DNA of 64,000 bases from Oxytricha trifallax (GCA_000711775.1 ARYC01017312.1:62001-126000), one strand, 5' to 3'; shown: positions 11,921-23,075, counted from the stretch's first letter. The notes: generated from the letters alone by a model not told the origin. Program-made: numbers and translations.

Positions 11921-13100
11921 TCAAAATATATTCTATCATGGCAATAAAAATTTAAAATTAGTAAGAGAAATTCGTGCTAAAAAACGAATAAACTAAAGAT
12001 AATAAATAGAGATAACTCAAATAGATATAAACTTATATTTAAACAAAAATTTATAATAAAATTAATAAAAACTTTTAAATATTATATACATTACATATTA
12101 TCTTGAATAAAAATTTTTATAAATTATTTTTTTTACTTAAATATTGTTAAATCTTTTAAATAATTAGATTAAGAGTAGGTGAAAAAAGAGTTACTTAATG
12201 ATTTAAAGTGACCCTATCCCGCTGCCTTGAAAACCCTTAAAATTGATGTTTAACATACTTGCTCATCAATTCCTATAATAAAGCTTGAAATGCCTGTATC
12301 TTTGCGCGTTCAAGATAAATTAATTCTGATTTTATATTCGTGTTCAGAGAGGTTAAATGTCCAGAATCGTTATTTCCGGGTGTTTTTGGGAAATATAAAT
12401 TGCAAGTTTAGTTTTGCCGGGAAAGGGTTCGGCCCTGGACAAAATTTTTGAAAAGCCAAAAATGGACAAAATGACCCCCCCCTATAACTTTTGAAAATGA
12501 CTATATATTTGGTGTTCCAGTGTCACGCTCTTAATCAGGAGCCCAAATTTAGTGGATTTGCTGTATTCTAGCTTATCTCATGAATTTACGTGACTTCTCA
12601 TTATCCATAATAAAATTTTTTGTTTCTAATTTGACTATCTAAAATTTTAAAATATTTATTACCTTTATTTTTATATTTTTTTCTTTTATAATATATAATA
12701 CAATAAATTAAATAACATGCTATAAAGTATTTTTTTTTTACGATAAATTAGTAATAATTATTATTTTCTTCCTATTTATTTCTTTTATGATCAATTTTCT
12801 TTTTTTTCATAGATAATTTTCAAATTTTTTTAATATTTAAAAAAACTTCATTATTAATTATGTCTATTTGTCAATCTTGATCCCATTTATTATATTTATT
12901 TTTATAGAATTTAATGGGTTTTTCTTATAAAATATGACATATAATTATTTTATAATAGATAATTTATAGAAACTATATTTTAATATACTTTATATTAGTG
13001 TGGTAATTAAGTTACCTAAATACATTGAAATTATTTTCTTAATACGCAGATAATTCGTGTGAGTGTGAATTGCATATGAGACTTTGAATTCTATATCCAG
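11921..13100. other. AT-rich spacer with a GC island at about 12205-12580
   Basis: Mostly AT-rich. About 12205-12580 is clearly richer in GC, with runs such as CCGGGTGTTTTTGGG, GCCGGGAAAGGG and ACCCCCCCC. A frame from ATG near 12355 (MSRIVISGCFWEI...) runs about 45 codons to TGA, but nothing supports it as a gene. The island could be an orphan macronuclear-destined segment, a repeat or a structured RNA. Confidence 0.3.
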
Positions 13101-14067
13101 TATTAAGCGAGTATAATTAAAATGGGGAGACAGTTAAAATAAAATCAAAAAAGAGATCAAATAAAATTATGTTCATATCAATATACATGTATTAAGATAA
13201 AACAATCACTAATTTAAAATATGTTTGAGTAGATCCTTATTTAACTTTAATTAATCAATCAACTATCTAAAAATGGAATTTTTGTTTATTTCAACTTTTC
13301 TGATTTATTTCTATTTTAGCGCAGTGATCAAGTTGATGTTGTAGCTGATCTCTAAGTTTTTCATAAATTTTTCATAGTATCTTCAGGGTATCTTCAGGAT
13401 ATCTTCTTTGAAAAATAAAAAGTGTGGAGAGTGTGGAGTTTAGCATCTCTAAAAACAGTGGAAATAGCATCAATATCACCAATATTCTCAAAATCAAGCA
13501 TTATTAAGAGTCTGAGATTTTTTCTAAAACATCTAGTTTTTCTAAAATTCATAGATGTGAGACCTAATATTGAAGATGATGATGAAGATAATGTTGTTGA
13601 AAACGATGAAAAAATCAGTGATGTAATATTTTTGAAATTATCTAGAATTTCAATCAGACTCCTAATAATTCTTGATTTTGAGAATATTGGTGATATTGAT
13701 GCTATTTCCACTGTTATTAGAGATGCTAAACTCCACACTCTCCACACTTTTTATTTTTCAAAGAAGATATCCTGAAGAACCTGAAGATATCTATGAAAAA
13801 TTTATGAAAAACCTAGAGATCAGCTACAACATCAACTTGATCACTGCGCTAAAATAGAAATAAATCAGAAAAGTTGAAAAAAAAAAAAATTCCATTTTTA
13901 GATAGTTGATTGATTAATTAAAATTAAATAAGGATCTACTAAAACATATTTCAAATTAGTGATTGTTTTATCTTAACACATGTATATTGATATGAACATA
14001 ATTTTATTTGATCTCTTTTTTGATTTTATTTTAACTGTCTCCCCATTTTAATTATACTCGCTTAATA
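13101..14067. repeat. large inverted repeat 1 (about 0.97 kb foldback)
   Basis: Left arm about 13101-13515 and right arm about 13655-14067 are near-perfect reverse complements, e.g. TATTAAGCGAGTATAATTAA at 13101 against its complement ending at 14067. The central loop (about 13516-13654) encodes an acidic stretch (NIEDDDEDNVVENDEK) on the plus strand. Because of the symmetry, the same roughly 30-residue sequence starting MWRVWSLASL appears at the start of an ORF on each strand. No flanking direct repeat is obvious. It may be a foldback transposon or a head-to-head duplication. Confidence 0.9.
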
Positions 14068-14091
14068 ATATAATTGCGTTTCCTCCGCACT

Positions 14092-15275
14092 CAAAACCTC
14101 AAAACCCCTTAATGAGTTTTATATGTGTTTTGATTGATGAGGGTAATGTTGGGGATTAGGTTTTTTGTGCTAGGAAGCATCATTTTCAGTCTATTTATGA
14201 AATTATGAAAGCTTTTTCTGATCAATTTTTTTATTCTCAGCTTATATCATATTATTAGTATAATTAGGTTATAGCATTTTTAAATGAAAATGACAAGGTT
14301 GAGTGACATAAATTTTTGTTTTACATTTTTTTCATAGGTTTTTACTTTTCCTCATCATTTTTATGAAATTTGATGATTGCATCTTTTTATAAAATTGGCA
14401 TTTATGCTCAAATTTTTTTGAAGTTTTTATAAAAAAATTATTTTCAAAATCAATTCGACTCTATTATTTCTTATGGCTAACGTTATTTATTATTATATTT
14501 TCATTTAATACAAAAAGGTTTGGGAACATAAGTTAAATTTAATTGAAAAATATGCATAAAATGAGTCATTTTAAGGTGATTGATATCAACAATCATGTAA
14601 TGATTTAGTTCCAGAATTGTTATAAATGGAGATTAATCTTAAAATTTTGTATTTCTAATCTCACTTATATTTTAGACACTTATTAAATATGGCCAACTTA
14701 TAGGAGGTCAACCTGATAAAGATACTTGGAGAAAGCATGCAAAAACTGTAACAAGTTTCAGAGATGGATATACAATTTAACCTATTAAATTCCATTAAAT
14801 TAGTACTAAATTTGTTAAAATTTAATTAGTACCGGTACTAAATTAGTTTAATTTAATTGGTACCAATTTAATAGTACCAAAACTTAATTAGTACCAAGTT
14901 TTAATCTAATGAGGTTTAAATGGAAAAGTTTCAATCTGGTTCAAAACCTAATTGGTACCAGTACCAACCTGAATTTTTTCTAAATTGGTACCAAAATATT
15001 TAGAAAATGGAGTACCTAAGAATTATAAGATGATATTTTCATAAATTTAAGCTTTTTAAATTAACTAACTAAAGTGAACTATTAATATACTTTCCTTAAA
15101 ATTCTTCAGATGTAGATATAAAAAATAAAAGATTAAAGATCTCAATCATGAAAATAAAATATTACATTGAATCTAACAACATGAATGAAATAAATAAAAA
15201 AGAAACCCTAATCCCCAACTTTACCCTCATCAATCAAAACACAAATAAAACTCATTAAGGGATTTTGGGGTTTTG
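14092..15275. mobile_element. TBE-B: short non-autonomous TBE
   Basis: Begins CAAAACCTCAAAACCCC and ends GGGATTTTGGGGTTTTG, with inverted repeats of about 73 bp (14092-14165 and 15203-15275) and matching ACT target duplications (14089-14091, 15276-15278). No gene is inside. About 14680-15003 matches the spacer between the 22-kDa and kinase genes of TBE-C (about 17975-18290), including its GGTACC palindromes. It looks like an internal deletion derivative of a C-like element. Confidence 0.9.
14800..15000. promoter_or_regulatory. GGTACC palindrome cluster retained in TBE-B
   Basis: Several inverted and direct copies of TTAATTGGTACCAATTTAA and TTAGTACCGGTACTAAAT. Same block as in TBE-C. Retained although every gene has been lost, which suggests a cis-acting role (inference). 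Confidence 0.55.
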
Positions 15276-15278
15276 ACT

Positions 15279-15906
15279 CTCACTTCTAGTTTTTTTATTG
15301 GTATTTTCTTCTGTTCATGTTTTCATCATTCTTTTTTTTCCTATCATTCTCATGCTTTTACACTTTCTCCTCATCTGCTAAATCCATTTTCATCTTGCTC
15401 AATGTCCACCATCTTGCTGAGTCTGCTTTTCACTTCTTGTAATTCCTGCTAAATCTAAGCTTTCACATAATCTCTCATTACCAATTTACCCTCACTTCAC
15501 TCTGACTAGGTTAAGGTTATTTTAAATCAAATTCCTTGTTTCCCTTCTAATAGTTTATACATTAGAGAAACTTGATCTAAATTGTTTGTTTTGTATGATT
15601 ATCCACTCCCTCAGGAATGGATTTTTTCAGTTCTTCCTTGTTCAGTTTTTTACCTAATTCTTTAATGTGGTTATTAAAGTCTCCCATACTATCTTTTGCT
15701 CTGGCATTTTTAATTCAGAGAGTTAATCATATATGCTAATCAGTTCTGGAGTTATTAGACCTCATTATTCCAGTATGGAGGGATATAAACTGTTAGAATG
15801 TTTTGTGGGAATTCTCCACATTCAATATTTTCCACGTTTTAAATTATCTTAATGTCTTTATCGTTCTAGTTTCGCTTTAGCCGCTGTTAATTACCATCAC
15901 TTTCCC
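15279..15906 (-). pseudogene. LINE-type (APE) endonuclease remnant
   Basis: GC-richer block between TBE-B and TBE-C. On the minus strand one frame gives NILTVYIPPYWNNEV and, after a frameshift, SMGDFNNHIKELGKK. The pair Y-I/P-P and G-D-F-N with this spacing is characteristic of the apurinic-endonuclease-like domain of non-LTR retrotransposon ORF2. In-frame TGA codons and frame changes show it is broken. No reverse transcriptase motif is present nearby. The alternative is an ordinary endonuclease/phosphatase-fold gene segment. Confidence 0.4.
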
Positions 15907-16010
15907 ATTCAAAACCCCAAAACCCCTTAGTGAGGTTTATAAGTGCTTTGATTTGTAGGGTATAGTTGGGGTCTTATTGGGGTTAGTAGATAAATTAGCC
16001 AATTTACAAA

Positions 16011-17068
16011 ATGAGAAATAGAAATTAACCAAATTTAGGGTCGATTTATGATGAGTAATATTTAGATTTACTGCTTAAGCTTAGGTATGGTACGTGTATT
16101 AATATAGACTAAGCCAAACATGTACTAAATTATGCAGCAATAGCAAAGTTATTACGCAAGAGTGCCTCAACAGTTAGGTATCACTGCTTGCTAGCTGTTT
16201 AGCATTTTAATTAGGGTTGTTGAACGCATCCTGCAAGAAAATAAAAGTTCTCTCAGGCTCATATTGAATTCCTCTGCGACTCTAAGACTTTGAAGTATTG
16301 GGCACACTTTCCATTAGACTAACGAGCTGTAATGTTTCATCGCAAGTTTCCTGACATGCGTATTCGCCTTAGACTATAGCCAATACTTATAGAAAAAATG
16401 GTATTACTTTCAAGACTGTCAACAGATGAAGAGAGTGATTGATTTTACAGTGCCAATTTATAGTAATAATTTAAACTATATATGATTAAATGCAGAGAGC
16501 TATTACAATAACATCAAGTTCATACACGCTGATGAAGATGTGTTTACCTTCAACAACTTTATTAATAAGTCTTGGTATAAGAAGTATGATAATATAGAAG
16601 TCTACGATTAGAAAGTAAAAGTTGTAACCCATGCAATTTTAGCAGGTATTAGTGAAGACTCTGGCTTAGAAAGTTATGTTATTCATCCTCGCTCTATTAA
16701 GCGAGAGTAGTACATGAGTTCCTACATAAGCTGAGAGATAAATACAACGATAAAGAGATCATCCTGTTTGTTGACAACCTCTCAGTTCATAAGACTAACG
16801 AGTCTAAGAAAGCTTATGAAGAGTTAAACATTACTCCTGTATACAATGTTCTTACAGCCATTAATTTAATGGAATTGAATTCTACTGGAGTTAAATAAAG
16901 ACCCACTACAAGAAACTCCTGCTATATCACCTAATGCATGACTTGCCTATAGATACAGTAGACTTGATTCAGAGTAGCTGCAAGAGAGTAAGCATAGATA
17001 AGACAACAGTTTGTGCGAGAGAAGGAAGAATGAATGTTTATAAATAAGTGTTAGACTTAAATGAATGA
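16011..17068 (+). pseudogene. TBE-C DDE transposase, several frameshifts
   Basis: Homologous to the TBE-A transposase through its length: LNYAAIAKLLRKSASTVRYH at the N-terminus, FIHADEDVFTFNNF (first Asp), LFVDNLSVHKTNES (second Asp), NGIEFYW-like (Glu), and the C-terminus CAREGRMNVYK with stop TGA 17066-17068. At least four frame changes separate these blocks, near 16205, 16380, 16495 and 16710-16890. As sequenced it cannot make a full enzyme. Either it is decayed or the assembly has indels. Its stop is 6 bp from that of the convergent 22-kDa gene. Confidence 0.85.
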
Positions 17069-17074
17069 ATAAGT

Positions 17075-17892
17075 TCACATATTAAACTAACCCAGAAAGG
17101 GATAAGGCTTCTCCTTCTTCTCCTCTTCTTATGGATTGCTTGGGCCCATATTTCTTCTCATAGTGCCAGCTCCTGCATCAATGTTCATTTCATCTGGCTT
17201 TTAAAAATTTTAATAAAGTCTCTAGCTCATTCATGAATAGTCTAAGACTTCCTCTCTGTGAACCTTTGCATGTTCTTTCATTATGAATATACCAGTTCCA
17301 GGTTTCCCGACAAGGTTATGTGTCAAAGCTTACTAGAGAGGTATGGATGTTTGTCAAAGCTTACTCGAGAGGTATGGATGCTTCTTCAGCTCCGCAAGCC
17401 AGGTCTCGCTTATTATTATGCCTTGCTTCTTTTAATCTTCAGGGGAAAAAGAGTAGCGTTTCTAGTGAGCTTCTTCAATGATCTCTCTGAGATAGCTCTC
17501 TCTTAAAGGGCCAAGAACACAAAGAAGATGCTCCTTTCTGGAAGTTTGTTAGAGAGTTGTTTCTTGGTAGGAAGATAAACTTCCAACTCTTCATCTTTCA
17601 TCGCATCATCGTAGAGATTAGTGACTGAAATCTCTGGGTAGTTTGGTATTTCTATCAACTTAATTTCATTGTTTTTGAAGGCTTTCTTCTCATCACAGAG
17701 TATCGCTCTTAGAAATGAGATTTTGGTACCTTCCATCGTTGGAAGGAATAAACCCACTATAGTATATGATTAAGTATATGTCACATGCTTACCATGCTAA
17801 GTGAGGTATCGATAGAGATCTTCCTTGCTTCTAAATCTTGAGATCATTTCTTAAGCTTCAACCCTCTTCATTGCAGTACTTATAGATTCCAT
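17075..17892 (-). CDS. TBE-C 22-kDa-type protein, damaged C-terminal part
   Basis: Starts at ATG 17892; the first exon includes SRFRSKEDLYRYLTQH. The conserved 36-nt intron is at 17757-17792. Then LFLPTMEGTKISFLRAIL, IEIPNYPEISVTNLYDDAMK and LSNKLPERSIFF follow, equivalent to TBE-A. The position of the second intron is disturbed: a 31-bp unit is tandemly duplicated (17321-17382) and the acceptor expected before KPGTGIF reads CG rather than AG. The C-terminus keeps AGTMRRNMGPSNP. Function unknown; this copy is probably impaired. Confidence 0.8.
17321..17382. repeat. 31-bp tandem duplication inside TBE-C 22-kDa gene
   Basis: TGTCAAAGCTTACTAGAGAG... and TGTCAAAGCTTACTCGAGAG... lie in tandem with one difference visible in the first 20 bases. 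It duplicates the exon/second-intron boundary. Confidence 0.85.
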
Positions 17893-17974
17893 CCTTGTTC
17901 CTTCTCTTGTTATTGAATTTCAAATTTTAATATATAGAGTTCTGGATCCTACTGTTAAAAATCTTAGTATTAAA

Positions 17975-18290
17975 TATGGGCATCTTATAGGAGGTCAACC
18001 TGGTAAGGATACGTGGCGAAAGCTGGCAGAAGCTGTAACAAACTTCAGAGATGGAGCTCCATTTTTATCAATTTAGTTCCATTAAATTAGTACTAAATTT
18101 GTTTAAATTTGATTAGTACCGGTACTAAATTCGTTTAAATTTAATTGGTACCAATTTAATAGTACCAAAACTTAATTAGTACCTAGTTTTAATCCAGTGA
18201 GGTTTTAATGGAAAAGTTCCAATCTGGTTTAAAACTTAATTGGTACCAGTACCAACCTGAACTTTATCTGAGTTGGTACCAGAATCAAAA
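17975..18290. promoter_or_regulatory. GGTACC-palindrome spacer of TBE-C
   Basis: Divergent intergenic region between the 22-kDa (minus) and kinase (plus) genes. It holds repeated palindromic units such as TTAGTACCGGTACTAAAT (about 18112), TTAATTGGTACCAATTTAA (about 18140) and TTGGTACCAGTACCAA (about 18240). Shared with TBE-B but not with A, D or E. Confidence 0.6.
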
Positions 18291-18458
18291 TTATTAAGAG
18301 TAAAATTACGAAAATTATACTTATAAACTGAGTATAAATATGAAGTCTTAGAGCTTAGATCAAACCATCATTAATGCTGTTGCAACTCCTATATAGTCCA
18401 GATATAGCTATAGAGGTTTTAAGAGCTTTATAATAGAAATTTAAATTTGAATTTAAAC

Positions 18459-19907
18459 ATGGCGGTCAACTTAAATCGTAGAGCGGCACTTTTAGGAGCA
18501 GGTCAATCAATGTTCAACTTTGGCTCCACTAAAAAGCCTGAAGTCATTTATGTTGAGAGGGAGGTAGAGCTAAGAGCTCTTGAATTTGAAGCAGAGGTTT
18601 TTATCATAGAAGCATTAAACCAGAGGGAGAGTGCAGAGATAGGGGTTTAAACTTAAATTGATTATGTTGAGGAGCTAAAAGAACAGCAACCAATCGAAAA
18701 GATAAAAACATTTTTATGTGAAGACTGTTAGAATCATTTCTCAACAGAACAAAGCTTGAAGAGACACCTTAAAGAGGTACACTCTGGCAAAGCCAAGATA
18801 TATTTCAAGCATGAAAAAGTGGATGGAAGGTACTAATGCACAACTTGTAATAAGTCTTATACTCACTCTGCAAAAGTTAAGAAGCACATGCAAAAGCATC
18901 ACCTCAGTGAATTCTTGATTTAAGATTAAGAGACACAAAAACTTGTGCCAGCTAAAAGAAAATCAAATACTCTCGAATCTTAAAGAGAGTTACAGGAGAA
19001 GCTCAAGAGACAGAAAAGATAAGAATCGATGAACTAACCTGCAGGCAATACAATTCTAGCATGCTTCCAAGCAAAAGCTATGAGCATTCCTGCATTGAAT
19101 GCAATTAATCTAAGTGGTTGTATTGAGAATTACTTGCATATAAGTGTTCCTAACAAAGCAAAGCTTATAGTGGTTGATGAGTATGCATACAAGGTGTACC
19201 CTTTCAGCTATCTCCTTAAGAACGAGCAATACTAAAATGAGTTTGCTAACGAATATATGATTCTTAGAGAGGCATAGAGAAAAGATTGCAAGAACTTGCT
19301 TAAGCTAGATGGTGTTAATTTAAGCTATGGTTTTATCGCACTGAGACTTAAGAAATGTGAAATGACTCTGAGAGATTATTTATATCATAACAGATACCCA
19401 GATGATTTGAATGATATACTATCAGATATGATATAGGGTGTCAAGGAGTTGCATGAACTTGGATATGTTCACAGAGATTTGAAACCTGAAAATGTAATGC
19501 TGAACCTCTGCCCTTTAGAAGTCGTAGTTATCGATTTCAATAGAGCCTTAAGATAAGAGATAGTAACTTTAGCAAAGGTTCTTGGCACTCCTGGCTACTT
19601 CCCAATAAGAGAGAAGTGGACGAATGGATCAGTTTAGTGGGATGTATGGGCAGTAGCTGCTATAATTTTAGAGACTGACATGGAATGCATGTCTTACTAT
19701 GGTACCAAATAAGAGAAATAATCAATAAGTTTAGCGATTAAGCATATAAATCAGGACGATATCTGCAAAGAAATCAAACAGATTGTAGACATGATAATTG
19801 TAAGAGCACCATCATATCCAAGATAATTCTTAGACGATATACTCGAACCACTATAGAGAGCAAGATTCAAGAGATACAATAAAGACAAGCAGATAAAATT
19901 TGTTTGA
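18459..19907 (+). CDS. TBE-C zinc-finger protein kinase, intact 482-residue ORF
   Basis: A single open frame from ATG 18459 to TGA 19905-19907 with no TGA inside, encoding 482 residues, the size of the TBE 57-kDa protein. N-terminus MAVNLNRRAALLGAGQSM. Two C2H2 fingers start at residue 87 (CEDC...HLKEVH) and residue 127 (CTTC...HMQKHH). The kinase domain follows: AYKVYPF with the ATP-binding Lys near residue 247, HRDLKPEN at 338-345, DFNRA at 359 in place of DFG, then GTPGYFP. Key catalytic Lys, Asp and Asn are kept, so activity is plausible despite the DFN variant. It is the only clearly intact gene of any TBE in the window, which argues for selection on it. Target not known; the fingers may bind the element or its palindromic spacer (inference). 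Confidence 0.95.
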
Positions 19908-20059
19908 GTTAAATCGCATAATAATTATTAAATATACTTAAAATTCACATAAAACCTGCACTTTCTCTACTAACCCCAATAAGACCCCAACTATACCCTA
20001 CAAATCAAAGCACTTATAAACCTCACTAAGGGGTTTTGGGGTTTTGAATGGGTTTAGCT

Positions 20060-20806
20060 TTTCTCTTGTGGCATGCTAGATCCCATGTTTTTTCTTTTAG
20101 ATCCAGCTGCTGCATCTTAATTCATCTCGCTTGGCCTTTAAATATCTTTGATGAGTCTTATACTAGGTTCATGCTTTACTTGAGACTTTCTCTCTCTCTG
20201 TTTAATTTAATGCGATCTTTCATCAATTTCATCAAATATATAGCAGTGCCAGATTTTTTTATAAAGCTAGAAGTTTAGCTTGCTAGAGATGAAAGGATGC
20301 TTCTGAATTTCCTAGATCTACGTTTTACTGATTTTAACTCCTTGCTTCTCTTTTTCGTTTGAAGAGATTCTATAGCCTTTCTTCTGAGATTCTTTAATTA
20401 CTTCACTTTAAGTAATAAATTTAAAAGTTCCAAGAACTCCAAAGAAAAAATTTTTCTCTGATTACTTATTAGAGAGTTGGAACTTGCAAGGAATGTATAG
20501 AGCAACATCTTTATTACTTATTGCATCATTTTAGAGGTTTGTTACAGACATTTCTGGGTAGTCTCTACTATCTTTATTTCATAAGTCTTAAAATTTGTTT
20601 TTTAATATTCGATTAGTAAGGTTTTTAAGAATGAGATTTTTTCCATTCTGAGTTGGAAAGAACAATCCAACTATGGTAAAAGAATTATTGCTTGATGAAA
20701 ACTTACCTTACTATAACAAGTATCTGTAAAGGTTTTCATAACTTTGAAATTTCCTTATCAATTCTTGATATTGAATTCTCTTAATTGCATCATTTATTAA
20801 CTCCAT
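20060..20806 (-). pseudogene. TBE-D 22-kDa-type gene, degraded
   Basis: Matches the 22-kDa genes of A and E: ATG at 20806 with MELINDAIKRIQ, then KLSNNQRKIFLW-like and KAWYCYIFDE/REKVSSK-like tails in shifting frames. Many substitutions and frame changes. No function expected. Confidence 0.75.
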
Positions 20807-21022
20807 TTTGCTACTTCTTTCTATAAATGTTAAAAGCAGTTTAAAATTATGGATATTCATTCTAAGTTTTTTAAATTCTTACTACTAAATTGAGAGTATC
20901 ACTGGAGTCCAATCTGAAAAAGAAATATGAATATTGAAGAACTTGCTCCAAGTTTCAGAGTTTGACTTCAATTTTTATCTAACTTTTTCCATTAAATTTC
21001 TCCTAATAATGTTTAATTATTT

Positions 21023-21076
21023 TAGAAGGACCTCCAAATTAAGTTCTAACTTAATTTGGAGGATCTCTTTTAGAAA
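21023..21076. promoter_or_regulatory. GGACCTCC palindrome spacer of TBE-D
   Basis: AAGGACCTCCAAATTAAGTT and AACTTAATTTGGAGGATCTC form a hairpin with a 2-base loop, between divergent 22-kDa and kinase genes. Same family as the TBE-E palindrome. Confidence 0.6.
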
Positions 21077-21268
21077 AAAAACTCCTATAGAAGCATTTTA
21101 ATTTACTAAAATGTAAATATTCTCATAGAATATGTAAACTTACAGTATTTTATGATTCATAATTTTTCTCACCTCCCAGCAAAGAATTTATAAAAGTTTC
21201 TTAAACTCTTATGTTACTTTATACCTTGCTGAGTTTAATCATTATAATAAAACTATTAATCATATTAA

Positions 21269-23075
21269 ATGTGCGCTAATCTTTTAAGAAGACAGCATTA
21301 CTTGGATATAGCCAATCAAAACTAAAATTCTAGCAACCAAAGAAAAGTAGAAACTAGAGACACATATACTCAATTGAAGTCTACTTATGACAACATTGAC
21401 AGTCTTACTTTAGGATTTCGCCAAAAACAAATTTCCGATGAGAATTAGGAAGTAGTTTAAGAGAAATATATAGCCTTCCATTTATCGTTTAATTTTACCT
21501 GCGAAAGTGGAGTATTTATGTAAATAATGCAATAGAAATTTCCTAACAAATCAACATATAATAGACATTTGAGAAATATTCTCAAAGATATGCCTCGGTT
21601 ATCTCAAGCATTAAAAAAGGAATGGAAATTATATCTCCGAGTTTTTTAATAAGCCTAATTATCATTCAATAGAACTTAGAGTACCTTAAAGAAAAAGCAC
21701 AATCAAAGTTTTCTGTTCATTCATAAAGAGACAGGAAAAAGATTTTTATAAGAAAGAAGATCAAGAGACCATGTAGAGTATCTATGGGTCGAGGTACGGA
21801 AACAAATCAAAATGAAGAAAAAGTAAAAAATATCCGTGTCTCTGAGATCAATAAAATTATTGTCAAAATAAAAGCTATGAAGATACCAATATTATAACTA
21901 TTGACATAGATTATTGCCTTGAAAGTTATCTCATTATTGAGGATAAAATATAGAAGAGAGTCATCACTTACGACTAATAGGCCTACAAAGTTTATGCTTT
22001 TAATTACTTCCTTGCTGATTAATGGAATTTTCAGATGAAAATTACGCTCTTTAAAAAATCAAAATTGAAAGATTGTGGGATATAATTTAGCTTGATGCCA
22101 TTTTAGTAGGAAGAGATCATGTAGCTTTTAGGTCCCCTTCTCGTAATTACTTACAGAGAATTTTGATCTGATAGCATATGCCAAATGCAAATTGGTTTAA
22201 TCGTGAAACAACTAGTAGAGGGAATCGAAGAGCTTCATAAAGTTGGATATGTTCATAGAGACTTGAGGCCTGAAAATATCATAAATGACTTTCAATGTAT
22301 GAGAGTTTATATTATTGACTTAAAAATAGATTAAATAGTGCATGCATCTGCTTAAGGAAATGTATTTATGAAAATAAGTGAAAATATTTAATTTAAAGTA
22401 AAATCTTAAAATATGAATAAGTTTACTTTGCATAATAATAGAAAATGAAAAAATCAGAACAGCTTAGTTATTCTTCAAATCTCTTTCGTAAATGTCTACA
22501 TCAGCATAAATCAATTTCCCTTTCTATATCTTTCTGGTCTTTGCTAAAACCACTGTCTTTCCCTTTCACTGCTCTCTAGTATTGCTGAAAGAGTATTAAA
22601 ATAAATTAAGATATTTAAAATGTATCTTACAAAATTATTGTGAATGCCATACTGCTCCATCTTTATCTTAAAATCTTTCCAGTTTGATAATTAATTATAA
22701 ATATATATTTATCAAATTCTTATTATAAATTATGAATAGTAACTCCAGTATATTTCGCAAAGAGGAAAGGTTGGAGAGACGCAGACACTGGATGGGATAT
22801 ATGGGCACTATAAGTAATAATCATATAGAGTAACATGCCAAGAAACTATTACTCCATATTTAAAGGATAAAGATATTCTAAGCATAGAATCTAACAATAT
22901 ATGGATTTGTAAAATATTAATGGAGGCCTAAGAGAACTAGCCTACTCAACTTTCATAAAGCCAAACAAGGATAATGAAATTACTATTGGAACAATCAAGC
23001 AGCACCTAAAAAAATAAAATTCAGAGAACTCTCACATGAATTTTAACTTATTTTTGAGAGACATATTTAGATAAA
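21269..23075 (+). pseudogene. TBE-D zinc-finger kinase, interrupted
   Basis: ATG at 21269 (MCANLLRR...). Matches the TBE-E kinase through the linker (VSEINKIIVKIKAMKIPIL-like), the catalytic-loop region with HRDLRPEN and a YIIDL segment near 22310. It is then split by a 364-bp insertion with TTATGA at both borders, and resumes with a TPVYF-like activation segment at 22740. Several frameshifts. Not expected to be functional. Confidence 0.8.
22366..22735. repeat. 364-bp insertion bordered by TTATGA direct repeats
   Basis: TTATGA occurs at 22366-22371 and 22730-22735, and removing one copy plus the sequence between restores the kinase alignment with TBE-E. This pattern fits an internal eliminated sequence with a pointer repeat or a small transposon. 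The minus strand of the insert has a protein-like piece with its own intron (GTAAGATACATT...CTTTCAG, about 22575-22620): MEQYGIHNNF before it and QYQRAVKGKDSGFSKDQKD after it. Confidence 0.55.

Larger units (their letters stand above)
15910..20046. mobile_element. TBE-C: full-length TBE with perfect 80-bp terminal repeats
   Basis: Inverted repeats 15910-15989 and 19967-20046 appear identical over 80 bp, beginning CAAAACCCCAAAACCCC. Contents are transposase (plus), 22-kDa (minus) and kinase (plus), the TBE order inverted relative to A. Flanks do not form a direct repeat: ATT on the left (15907-15909), AAT on the right (20047-20049), and the wider flanks CCCATT/AATGGG are inverted. The right end abuts a truncated TBE (D). 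Confidence 0.93.

Noticed and set aside
13394..13775. Two overlapping 117-residue ORFs on opposite strands as real genes
   Set aside because: They share the same N-terminus only because they lie on the two arms of the large inverted repeat.
17258..17506. Plus-strand ORFs inside 22-kDa genes (also near 20048, 7018 and 9520)
   Set aside because: They are antisense shadows of TBE genes and lack any family motif.
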